A stretch of DNA of 64,000 nt. It comes from Tausonia pullulans. Its lineage: Eukaryota > Basidiomycota > Tremellomycetes > Cystofilobasidiales > Mrakiaceae. The stretch covers positions 620,001-684,000 of the forward strand of contig OX637630.1 of assembly GCA_951802195.1 (NCBI GenBank), given 5' to 3'. Below are positions 36,326 to 46,941 of the stretch, piece by piece (position 1 is the first letter of the stretch; every line of letters starts with the position of its first letter). The translations under genes and the position numbers were made by a program. The notes beneath the pieces were generated by a model that ran no database searches, was not told the origin of the DNA, and was given only the letters and a program-made list of their open reading frames with translations.

Positions 36326-39300
36326 ATGGACTTCTCCACAGCGCTTTCAACATGGAAAGGTCAGCATTCGGCCCATCCCGTGGATCTCCTCTCGGAAAGG
36401 GAGACGACACTATCCATACCACGGGCGAGAAGAGCGCTCATTGACATTCGAACCGTTCGGCCTACCTCCCTCCCTCTCAGACATCAACCTGACGGACCTC
36501 CAGCGGTCGTTGGATGCGACGGCCCTCGAGCTCGTGGAGAACCAGAAGGAGAACATGGTTGGCCGCAAGAAGCTCGCTGAGCAGACCAGAGGTGCGTTTC
36601 CTGGATACATTCACCAACCCGCCTTGTCTCGTCTGGTTCGACCTGGCGCCCGAGAACTGGACTCGGCCCAGCGTCCTACACTTTGAAGGAGTTCAGGGTT
36701 GGTACCATCATAACCTAAATACCGCTTCGTCTGCTCTCTTGCGATGAGCATTCGACCGCCGGGATGTATGTTTCAGGTGCCGGCTGGCATGCTGGACGCG
36801 GTGAGGCGCGGTCCGCTGTCTCCCACATCGAACCCATGGCGATTATATGGGCGCACAACTACGACTTGAGGATGATCGGGTGGTCTAGAGAGGCATGACG
36901 CATACCTAAGACATCCTGTAGTCGGACGATGGAGGGCGGGTGAGCGCGTTCGACCGTTGATGACCGACGCGTCGTCACACGCCGTTTCTTTCACATGTTG
37001 AGAGCATCACCCAGCTGCCCGTCAAGGATTCAAGCACTGTCGTCTTTTCTTTCATCGACTCTCTTTTCCCCTCTTCATCTTGCGAACGCAATCCCAGGTC
37101 TCCGATCTCGCACTCGCTCCATGCCGCACGGCCCTCCGCGCCACGACACTCGTCACTCACTTTCTTAATCCTCTTCTTTTTTCCAGAGTTCAAGAAAATG
37201 CCCGAAGACGCCAAGGTAGACGCCATCAAGTCACTCCTCAAGGCCTATCAGTCCGAGATCGACAACCTCACTCGCCGGTCCAAGGCCTCCGAATCGGCGT
37301 TCCTCAACGCATACAAACTTCTCGCCGAGGCGCCGGATCCGTACCCGCTGCTTGATGCTGCTGTGGTATGTCGCTCTTCCAGCGAGCGAGACTCCGTATA
37401 TTGTAGTCTGAGGCGCTTATTTATCATTGGTCCATGTCTCACCGCAGGACCAGACTGTGAAGGTTGCCGAGGCGCGTGTCCTCGAGTCAGAGCTCAACCG
37501 GCTCCGGGAGGAAAACCTCGATCTCAAGAAGCAAGCCGGTGAGGTTGCCGTCGTCGAGGAGAAACTGAGGAAGTCTGAGGCGAGGGCAGAGACGCTCGAG
37601 GAGAAGGTCAGCGTTTCGTGTCTGTTTAATGTCTTCATAGCCCCAGGGCTAACGATCTTCTGCATAGATGGATGAGCTCATCCAAGAGAGGGTCACGCAG
37701 AAGGAGAATGAGCTTAACGCGACTTATGATGAGCGCATGCGGAACTACGAGGAGCGGTGGGTGAATATATCCTTTGTAGCAGAATGCTCGTCTAACCGTC
37801 TCCTCGTCGTCGCCCCAGGGAGCAGGATCTTTCGAAGCAGGTCAAGACCGTCAAGGATCAGCTCAGGGATCTCCGGACGAGCAACGACAGCTCGCAGGCC
37901 AAGCTTCTGGACCAGTCGCAACGCCAGGACACCGAGGTCGTCGCCAAGCTCGCGGAGCTCGACATGACTGTCGCCGATCTTGAGCGGGCTACTACCCGAA
38001 TTGCGGCTGTCGAGCAGCGCAATGTACGCTTTGTGTTTACATCGACCGCTCAAAATGTGTACAACCTCGCTGACGGGTTATCGGTTTTGCAGGAACTCCT
38101 CCGAGCCGAGATCGAAAGCGTCAAGAGTGGCTCTCAGCACGTTGACAAGTCAGTATCATCAGCGCGGTTGCACGTGGCGCCCTGAAGCTGATCTTAATCG
38201 TGTCTCCTTTCCGCCTCTAAGAGTCAAAGCTCTGGAGGCTCAGATTGCTGAGCTTGAGTCGGAGGCCACTCGCCTACTGAAGACGATTGACAGCGAGAAG
38301 GCTGCTCGGGCGAAGAGCGAGCGGGAGACAAGCAAGAAGGTCGAGGACCTCACCAAAGAACTTGCCTCTCGGGTGCGCTCAGTCCTTACGAGTATCTTAT
38401 CTCGCGAACCACTGCTGACAATATGACCACCTCAGACCTCGGAGATCGAGCATCTTCGCGCCAAGGCCAAGCAGTACAGTGATTATGATGAAGTCAAGCG
38501 CGAGCTCGAGATCATGAAGGTACGTCTTTGACACCCTGGTGGAGCTCTCGCGCAAATGTTGACAACATCGATGGTCAGTTCGTTGAGTTTGGAGGCGACG
38601 ATGATGTTCAGCTGCCAGATCCCAACGCGTCCAAGGCGAACCTCAACTCGGGGCAGTCGCTCGAGGCGCTTCTCACGCTCAAGAACAAGAAGGTCCTCGA
38701 GGAGCTCACGCGGATGAGGGTAAGTTGCAATGCGAGCCATTTCCATACCCCACCGTCCGACTATTTATCTGGCTTCATTTCTCTACCAGGTGCACGAGGA
38801 GGATCTCACTTCTCAGAACAAGGAGCTCCAGGAGTCGCTCTCAACCGCCCAAGCTGAGCTCGCCCGTCAGAAGATACTCAACGAGCGGCTCGAGATGGAC
38901 CTTCTTTCGGTCAATTCTGCATCAAACGGCAAGTCTTCTTCTCCACTCAAGAACATGCCTTCGTCCGCCGCGCTCGTCCAGCCTAGTGGTCTAGCTGGAC
39001 TCGATCTTGGTGGCAAGACGCCACCGTTGGTAAGTCTCTTACTCGCTTCAGTCGGCAGTTGTACTTTCTCTGATTTGTACGCTTCTCTTTCAGGGTTCTG
39101 GCCGGGCCTCTCCTGTTCCTGCGACCGCCTTCGCCGGCTCCAGCTCTTCGCAGGATAACTCGATTCTGCCGATCGTCACCTCTCAGCGCGATCGTTTCCG
39201 TGCGCGCAATGCCGAGCTCGAGGAGGAGCTTCGCAAGCAGTTCGACACGCTGTCCGACCTTCGGAACGAAATCAAGGCTCTCCAAACAGATAACGTCAAG

Positions 39301-39921
39301 CTGTATGAGAAGGTCCGGTACATTGGCTCGTACCGGGAGGAGTCGTCGTCCAACCTCGCTGGGCCGAGCTCGTCGTCGACGTCGGCTTCAAACAGCGGGC
39401 TCAGCGGCATCGGACTGCGAGCCGGTGACGAGATTGGACGGTGAGTCTGGGAGAGCTTGCCCGAGATAAATGGCGGAGATCATTTTCTGGATCCGACACT
39501 CATTCGGATCATTTGGATTAACAGGTACAAGGACAAGTACGACGAGAGCTTAAATCCCTTCGAGGCCTTCCGAGGCAGGGTCAGTTGTCTACTTCCACGG
39601 ACTCACCCATGAGTAAGCGCACACGCTGACGCTATTCGATCCTACAGGAGGCACAGCGGGCAGTGCAAGCCCTAAACCCCATTGAACGGGCCGTCTTTGC
39701 GCTTTGCAAGGCCATCATCGGCAATCGGCGAGCACGAAGTATCTTCGTCGTGCGTCTCTCGTCCGTTCTCGCGTAGTAGATCCAAGCTGACGCGCCGCCC
39801 ACTGAAGTTGTACGCGGCGGGCCTGCATTTGCTTGTGATGGTGAGCCTCTGGGGAACGCTCCTGGGAAGTGGGAGTACGGGGATGACGCGCGAGCCCATC
39901 CGGATCCAGCCGATCCGGTGA
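36326..39921 (+). CDS. COY1: Golgi membrane coiled-coil protein COY1/CASP
   Basis: Golgi-resident tethering protein of the CASP (Cux1 splice-product-like) family. The exon 1 peptide MDFSTALSTWK is spliced to DINLTDLQRSLDATALELVE, NQKENMVGRKKLAEQTR, EFKKMPEDAKVDAIKSLLKA, YQSEIDNLTRRSKASESAFL and NAYKLLAEAPDPYPLLDAAV, the invariant family N-terminus. Long coiled-coil exons follow. The CASP C-terminal domain includes PIVTSQRDRFRARNAELEEE, KLYEKVRYIGSY, RYKDKYDESLNPFEAFRGRE and NPIERAVFALCKAIIGNRRA. A single C-terminal TM helix, LYAAGLHLLVMVSLWGTLL, ends the protein, typical of a tail-anchored golgin. About ten short introns. Length (roughly 700 residues) and both conserved ends fit; identity is secure. 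Confidence 0.93.
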
Positions 39922-40443
39922 GCTAGGAGCAAGTGAGGTAGAAGGATGACGCGGAGTTGGGGAATTTCTTGATAAGTCAGTTGCCGTCTTTTATGATCTT
40001 ATACTGGAGCACAAGGATGCTTTGGGATGCGGAGATAGGTGTCGGCAACGAGAAATTTGGAGGGATGTGAATCTTCTGGTGGCTTCTTCGCGTTGCCACA
40101 GCAACGCCTCGGTGCAAGGATGGCTTGGCTCTTCACGCTCCTCGCGTTAACTCCCTCTCGCGTTCCACTCTAACCGCCACCTTCGCACGCATCCGTCTCT
40201 GTTCGTGCGCTTCTCAGCTTTCGCTTGCTGGATTCCTCTCATACCAGAACCGTCTCGTGAGTCCGCCATCTTGCCATTCGTCTGGTCAGACCAAGGCCGA
40301 CGTTCGCTTTCCTCCCTTGGATGAAGCGCGTGCTAACCCCTTCATGCCCGCCTGTTTGGTCAGCTTCCACCCTACTTCTCTCGTATATCTCGAGCCGCCT
40401 TTTTCTCGGTCACCACACCCCGCAACTTCTTTCTTGCTTCACT
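39922..40443. promoter_or_regulatory. U2AF1 upstream region
   Basis: 522 bp between two plus-strand genes. The last 300 bp before the U2AF1 start are strongly C/T-rich, as in highly expressed fungal promoters and leaders. No gene is seen. Confidence 0.4.
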
Positions 40444-41790
40444 ATGGCTTCGCACCTCGCTAGGTGCGTGGCAACGCGCCTTGCCCTCTTTCTCTTGCGC
40501 GACCTGTCCACTGACGCGACACGCTCCTTCCTCTATACCTCCTCCAGCATCTTCGGTACCGAGCAGGACCGGTAATTACCTTCAGGATGACCTTTAGGTG
40601 GCTTGCACTCGTAACTGACGCGTCCTTTTGCTCCCACTCATCCCCTAGTGTCAACTGCTCCTTCTACTACAAAGTACGTCGCTACCGTCTTCTTTCATTT
40701 AACATCTCAGACGTTGAACCTAGTCGCTGACCTACGCCCCATTGTCTCTCTCTGTTTACGCCAGATCGGTGCCTGTCGCCACGGAGACCGCTGCTCTCGG
40801 AAACACCAGCGGCCCGTCCACTCGCAGACAATCCTCCTCTCCAATGTCTACCAGAATCCGGGCATGGACCCGCACTGCAAGATGACGGAGAAGGAGCTCC
40901 AGGATGACTTTGACATGTTCTATGAGGACATGTACACGTGAGTTCAAGTAATGTGCGAATAACGCATGCGATGGATGATGGAGGTGGGGCGGAGGTTTCG
41001 GACGGTGGGCTTTGCGACGACGCGCGGCTGCTACCGTCCAAGCGGCGTGGCTGCACTCAAATAGGCTTGATTGAAGCTGTTCATTGACCTCGCAGTGGCT
41101 GGCAACAATATGTTTCACGCGACTAGGCGCCTCACTCGGCACATCACGTCGATTTTACGCATTTTATTCTGTGACTGACTCTCTTCCTCATCTTCCTCTA
41201 CAACCTACAGCGAGCTCTGCAAGTTTGGGCACCTTCTCGAGCTCCACATCTGCGACAATGTCGGAGACCATCTCGTCGGAAACGTCTACGGCCGGTATGA
41301 GTGGGAAGTTGAGGCGGCCGCGGCCGTTAACAATCTGAACGACCGGTGGTTCGGAGGTGCGTCGCCGTCATCCGTTCTCCCTTTCACATGAGCCTAGAAA
41401 CTGACGCTCTCTCTACTTGCAGGCAAACCTCTCTACGCTGAACTCTCCCCCGTCACCGACTTCCGCGAAGCCTGCTGCCGGCAGAACGAAACGGGCGACT
41501 GCAACCGCGGCGGCCTTTGCAACTTCCTCCACGTCCGACTCGCCTCTCCCCGACTTCGATCTGAGCTGCGGGCGGGTCAGAGGCTCGAGCGGGAGCTCAA
41601 CCCGAAAAAGTCGGTCATCGACGAGAACGCCGGCTGGGTCCCTGGCCAGGCGAGGCGCGCCAAGGATGCCACTGTCGCCATTGAGGGAGAAGAGGCCGAA
41701 GGGGCTGCCTTACCGGCGGGTGGTGAGCGGGGCTGGGAAAGGGCGAGGAGCCGGAGTCCGTCAAGGCGGGTTGACCGGGACAGGAGGTAG
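40444..41790 (+). CDS. U2AF1: U2AF small subunit (splicing factor, U2AF35/U2AF23)
   Basis: Recognises the AG of 3' splice sites with the large U2AF subunit. The protein begins MASHLASIFGTEQDRVNCSF and continues YYKIGACRHGDRCSRKHQRP, giving the first CCCH zinc finger. The UHM/RRM-like core follows: DDFDMFYEDMYTELCKFGHL, LELHICDNVGDHLVGNVYGR, YEWEVEAAAAVNNLNDRWFG. The second CCCH finger is CRQNETGDCNRGGLCNFLH. It ends with a short RS-like tail (RARSRSPSRRVDRDRR). The first three exons are very small: 40444-40463 (20 nt), 40548-40571 (24 nt) and 40649-40673 (25 nt), all with GT-AG introns and perfect frame. Exon 4 starts at 40765. The family match is close and secure. Confidence 0.95.
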
Positions 41791-41980
41791 TGAGAAGGGA
41801 CAGACTCGTCGCTTCGCTGAATAAGTCTATCCACGCTTTTGCTTTGTATGATCACGGCTCTTTGCAAATTGACGTTCATCAATCATGAGGTGCATTCGTA
41901 ACAAATAGGAGACTGATAGTACAAGCGAGACTGGTGCAATGATCGAGAAAGAGAGGGGAGAGGGATAGCATAGCAGGACT

Positions 41981-44900
41981 TCAGAGCTTGGAGCGGCCAC
42001 CGACCGCCTTCTGTGAAGCGCTGCTGCTGACGGCGGCAACGTCCTCAAGCACGAAGTTGCTGATGGCGTGGGCGCAGGACATCGTGGTGATCCTGAGAAA
42101 ACAGCGGGAAAATAAGCAAGTGGTTCTCGCTAAGGGAAAGCATGCGAGAACTTAACACGGACATCGGGTTGACTCCGGAAGAAGACGGGAAGATACTCGC
42201 ATCCGCGACATAGAGATTATCGGTACCCCAGACGCGGCCTCGAGGGTCGACGACAGACTTGCGCGGGTTGGTACCCATGGCGTTGCTGTTTCAGGACAAT
42301 GAAGGGCGTCAGTCAGCTGTAAGTTTTGCTCCGTCTCGACAAGTCAGTCAAAGATCTCAGCTTACGTTCCCATCTGATGGGCCGAGGCAAGTCCGGTCCA
42401 GTTGGGATGGACACCAGCCTTCTTGACCCGCTTGAGGAACTCTTGAAACCGCGTCTCGTCTGTTTCGTCATCTCGACGGACCCAAGGCTTCACTCCCGCC
42501 TGGGGCGTCGAAATCTTGCGGGCGTTGGCGACGCGCATGACCTTGCATCCGGCGAGAAGGCCCTCGAGGGCTGACGCAGCGTCTCGCTTGGAAATTGTGT
42601 ATTCGATGCGATGCTGGCCATTCGCATCGAGGACGATCCTGCCTCCGTCTTGATCCGAGACCAAAGTAATGAGGCTGAACGAGTGGTTGAAGTTGAGCAT
42701 ATCGGCCTTATGCTGAGCTGCACCGCGCCAGCCCTCTGGAGGGAGGATGGCAAACATTGCATCGCAGATCTGTTTGTTTGTGATGGCAAGATGGAAACAC
42801 AGTGACACCAGAGACGCACCTGTGAGAGAAGCCATGCCTCCGGGCCACGACATCTGAACCTCGAGCTTGACGTTGGCAAATGTGCCGTCAGCCTTGGCGA
42901 CGTTGGACAGCTGCGATGGTAGGACATCAGCTTTGCCCAGAGCGCCCCTCTGATAGGATTGTTCGAACCGAGGTGAGAATGGCGCCCTCCCAAGGCTTAA
43001 TTTCTTCATCAAAAAAGCCATTGATGAAGGTGCAAGGGTGAAGCTTGAGGTTCTTGCCGATGTTGGGGCTACGTGTGCGACAAAGAGTCAATTCAACCGA
43101 TTCTCAGGACAGAGACGCGATGGATTTACTTGATCAGGCCGCTGCGAAGTAGGATTGCCGGGCTACAAATGGAACCACCGGAGACACAAACGGCCGTCTT
43201 GGCAAAGATGACCGATTGCGAGCCATCGATGTACTCGATGAGCGCGCCGATGCAGCGGGTGCGCGAGGCGGTGTAGGTGAAAGAGGCGAGGTGTTGGAGC
43301 GTCGGTATTGACGGGGCGGAAGCCTCGGTGAAGAGGAGTCGCACAACCTGAGCGGACTGCAGGAACTCGGCGCCGTTTCGCGCGGCATCGACGAGGAAGG
43401 TCCTGCGGTGAGGTCAGAAGACAGGATAGAATGGCTTGTGGGTTCCAGCATGAAGAGTTACTTACTCGGTGGTGCCCTGTTTCTCTCCATATGGGCAGCC
43501 GAAGCTGCAGAGCCCACAGGCATGCTGTTTAACAGCACACAGGGTCATTGTCAGAAACAGCTATGAGGCAATGGAAGGAAAGGGTGAAAACTTTCGCACG
43601 TTCTGACCGTTGGTATTTTGAGGCACGACATGGATGTCTTGGCCCAATCTTTTGCAGGTTTCGATAAATATTTGGTTTCCTTTGCTGTGCGTGAGAGCCG
43701 TGTCGCTCACGCCCATTCGGGCACAGACCTGAAGGAAGATAGTCGAGGCATAAGTTGGAGCCTTAGAGTCCAATGATGTGGCAGCTTTCAAGACTCACAG
43801 TCTCCACGGACTTGTCGAACTGGGCGGAGGTAAAGTGTGGCAAGCCCATCTTGGCCCAGCGCTCGCGAAGTGTCTGAGGCGGACGGAGGGAGGCGGACCA
43901 GTTGACTGGGGTGAAGGCGAGGCAAAGTCAGAACCTCATGCTCTGAGCGATCGTCATCGCAGCAGCAACTTACTGAAGGAACCGCCGCCGAACGTTGCAC
44001 CAGCCAGAACAGAGATAGATCCGTCTTCAGAAGTTTGACAGCCGCCGTTGAGAAAGAGTTTGTTCAATCCCGCTGCCTGCGTGCCCTCAAGCTCGCCCAA
44101 GGGGAAAAATGTTCCTTGTTCGACGACGAGGACCTTCTGACCAGTCTTGGAGAACTCCGCAGCAGCGACACCTCCACCACTGCCGCTTCCGATGACAAGG
44201 AAGTCCGTGATGACTTGAGGCGACGGCGCGGCAAATACATGCTCGTGCCGGGGAGTAGCTGGGGGCGGGCGAGACAGGAACCGGTTGGGATCTCCTGAGG
44301 ATGGGTAGCCGACGGCCTCACAAGCGACATCGGAATGAACGTATGCTGTGAGGAGGCCGATGGAGGTGAATCCCTTGTACAACTTCCTGCGAGACTCGAA
44401 GGGAGAGTCGGCCCAGCTGATGAGGATCTCCTCGCGCATCTGAGTGCCCAAAGGTTTCAGTCTTCACCGTAGCGAGGATGAGATGCCTCAGCCTTCGCGA
44501 CGGAGAACACTGACCTTCACAGGGAGTTGCTCAAAGGGCAAGAGCGACGCACGACCCGAGAGAAGGGCGGTCCCGAAGCCAGAGGACAAGACCGAGAGTG
44601 CCTGAAGCATCTCAGCTTGAGCGGCAGGAGAGAGCGCGTTCTTAACCGTCCTGAGGGCATAGTCAATTCCATCAGGAATATCTGAGAAGGACATGCTGAC
44701 CATCTTGCGGGCTGATATAGGTGAAGATAGAAGTGAATAAGTGTCACGCGGCATGACAAAGAGGGCAAGATGGATGGGTGACGGGCCGAGCCATCAAGAG
44801 GGTCGGAGTTATATGAATCGTTAACTACGGCCAACCTCCCTCTTCACACCACTCTCCCATCTGACCCATGGGCTTCGACGTACCTTGCGCGCGCTGTAGG

Positions 44901-45043
44901 TCAGTCGCCTCGGGGGGGATGTGGGCGAGGATATCTTGTGCCTGGGGCGATCCGTCCTCATAACCTTGGAAGACGGCATCCAAGATGGCCGTGAGCGTCC
45001 GCGCCTGGGAGTCTGATAGAGTCACTTCGGGAAAGGGCAGCAT
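41981..45043 (-). CDS. FAO1: long-chain fatty alcohol oxidase (GMC oxidoreductase), peroxisomal
   Basis: FAD enzyme oxidising long-chain alcohols to aldehydes. From 45043: MLPFPEVTLSDSQARTLTAI and LDAVFQGYEDGSPQAQDILA, the FAO-type N-terminal helical region. Then SMSFSDIPDGIDYALRTVKN, RKLYKGFTSIGLLTAYVHSD. The GMC dinucleotide motif is FLVIGSGSGGGVAAAEFSKT, then VLVVEQGTFFPL, HACGFCSFGCPYGEKQGTTE, GGSICSPAILLRSGLI and PNIGKNLKLHP. The C-terminal domain reads TNPRKSVVDPRGRVWGTDNL and YVADASIFPSSSGVNPMS. The final residues GGRSKL end in SKL, a canonical peroxisomal PTS1. About ten introns; length near 750 residues is typical of FAO rather than of short GMC enzymes. Role in fatty alcohol or alkane breakdown is inferred from family and targeting signal. 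Confidence 0.88.
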
Positions 45044-45731
45044 GTCGCCTGATGGGAGCGCGTTCCGAAAGGAGAGCTTGGAATTGACTGAGGTTTGAGA
45101 GAAGGGTAACCGGCAGGAGGAGCTGGTGGCTGTTAGTGGTTTGGGAACGGGCGGCGGGGGCTAGGGTAATGAGGTTAGTGGTTCCATTCGGGTAATAGCC
45201 TAACTTGAAGCGGCGCGGTTTGTGGTCATGTGAGACGAGATGAGCGACGATCGGGTCTTTTGAAGGCCCACTCCTCGGATCGACCGCTGAGTAGAAAAGG
45301 ACCGGTTGGTCATCTGGTGGCTCAGATCGAGAAGTGGCAGTTGCCGAACCAGGCACGGGAGCGGGGAGCTGGGCGGCGGCGATCTTGATTGAAGTGACCG
45401 TAGGTGGACCGAGACACAACTCGCGAACGAACCTCATCGAAGCTCGTGAGGTGAAGGAGGACCCCCACGTCAAGACCCGACTTCTCCTGGATGTGTACTT
45501 TGCATATGAGAGGACAGTAGATCATCGTGACACCAACTTGCCTATCACCTAGGGCAACGCAGGACAGAGCTCACCCTGGCTTCTCTCGCACACCGTCTCG
45601 GAGAGAGCCGACGACGCGTCCAGCTTGCTTCTGACCTCCACCTGCTTCTCCTTCGGCCTGCTCCCAGCTCAGCTCTCTCTCTCTCTCTCTCTCTAGCGAG
45701 AGAGGTAGTCGCCGTTGCTTCATCGCGCCAA
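45044..45731. promoter_or_regulatory. FAO1 / F-box divergent intergenic region
   Basis: 688 bp between divergent start codons. It contains protein-like open frames on both strands (minus 44958-45473, overlapping the first FAO1 exon; plus 45334-45552), neither with a recognised domain. A (CT)n tract lies at 45671-45694 just before the F-box gene start. Treat as promoter with possible small ORFs. Confidence 0.4.
45671..45694. repeat. (CT)n microsatellite
   Basis: Dinucleotide repeat of about 12 units, 38 bp upstream of the single-exon F-box gene, in its presumed 5' leader. Pyrimidine tracts are common in fungal leaders. Confidence 0.9.
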
Positions 45732-46676
45732 ATGGACGGACCCGAAGTATTCTCAGTCTCGCTCCCCACCGAACTCCTCCTCTCGGTCATCTCCTTCTGC
45801 TCGCCCAGGACTTTGGTGGCCTGGACGTCTGTCTCCCGCAAGTTCCTGGAGATCGTGTCGCCGTTACTTTACAACGAGATAAGCATTCAACGACCGGACC
45901 AGCTGTCGCGTCTCTTCAGCGAGCGGGTGAGACTCTCGGACGAGCTTCAGCCCTTCACCTCCCTCGATCAGATCAAGCGCCTCGAGATCCATTTTCCTGA
46001 GACGGCGCCCCCACTTCCAATTTCCTTCTCTCGGCTCTCAACACCCACTCTCCGACTCGACCGCCTCACTGTCGTCTACTCCCATTGGATCCTCTGGTCG
46101 CACCTCGACTTTCTCACACGACTCGACCCGACCGTTGTCCACTTCAAGTATGCCGAGCGCGCCCGGACAGACAAGCGTCGTCTCTGGGTCGAGCTCGAAG
46201 TCGCCGAGGAGGTCCGACGTATCTCGTGGCCGTCGCTTAAGTGCCTTCACCTTCAGGCGTGCGTTCCCATGGGCGTTTTTCTCGCTCTGGATAGCCCGGG
46301 CCCTGGCGGTGTCGAGGCAGGATGGGGAGGTGATGCCGCGTTAGACGATTACGGCCTCATCGTCGCGCTTCGAGAGGGCGCCAACGTCGAGGTCACGTTC
46401 GATCTCACAATCAACACCCTCCCTAACCGGAATGGCCGGGGCACGAAGGAGCAGCTCAAACGCGCCGTTGGGGCCCTCGTTGTTAGCCTCGACGGCCAGC
46501 TCGAAGCCCTCGGCTCGGCAGTCATTCGCGTGTGGGGCGAGGAGGAGCGGGCGATTGTGGTGAGAAGCCTGGAAGATCCGGAGGGGTTCTGGCCAGAACA
46601 AGAGATGGCCGTCCTCCGACCGAAGGTCCGGGTCGAGGTCGACGAGAAGTGCGCCTGGCCAAGTCCGGACACATGA
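45732..46676 (+). CDS. F-box domain protein, single exon
   Basis: Intronless 314-residue protein, unusual beside its many-exon neighbours. The N-terminal F-box reads SLPTELLLSVISFCSPRTLV and AWTSVSRKFLEIVSPLLYNE. The rest carries regular Leu-rich segments (LDQIKRLEIHFPETAPPLPI, LSTPTLRLDRLTVVYSHWIL, WPSLKCLHLQACVP) that suggest a divergent leucine-rich repeat fold. Likely an SCF ubiquitin-ligase adaptor; substrate unknown. The ATG has good context (CAAATGGA) after a (CT)n tract. It is divergent from FAO1 and convergent with the arrestin gene. Confidence 0.8.
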   Translation: MDGPEVFSVSLPTELLLSVISFCSPRTLVAWTSVSRKFLEIVSPLLYNEISIQRPDQLSRLFSERVRLSDELQPFTSLDQIKRLEIHFPETAPPLPISFSRLSTPTLRLDRLTVVYSHWILWSHLDFLTRLDPTVVHFKYAERARTDKRRLWVELEVAEEVRRISWPSLKCLHLQACVPMGVFLALDSPGPGGVEAGWGGDAALDDYGLIVALREGANVEVTFDLTINTLPNRNGRGTKEQLKRAVGALVVSLDGQLEALGSAVIRVWGEEERAIVVRSLEDPEGFWPEQEMAVLRPKVRVEVDEKCAWPSPDT

Positions 46677-46941
46677 ATAGATCATGTAGGCGCAAAGCCG
46701 CAGAGAGATCGACCTTAACAGTTCGTCAAGAACGCCAGGTAGTAATTGAGAGGGGTTTCTTTCCATGGTCGTACAAAAAGGTTGCAACAGTGGAGGAGGG
46801 AGAAAGGGATCTACTCTATGGGTCAGGGGTTTGGAGCCGTGCGATTCTAGGTGCGAGGGAAAAGGGAAGAGAAATGCTGCCCTATATGATGGGTAAAAGA
46901 AAGCATTTGTGACAAAAAGGGAAGAAAAGGAAAGGCGCGAT

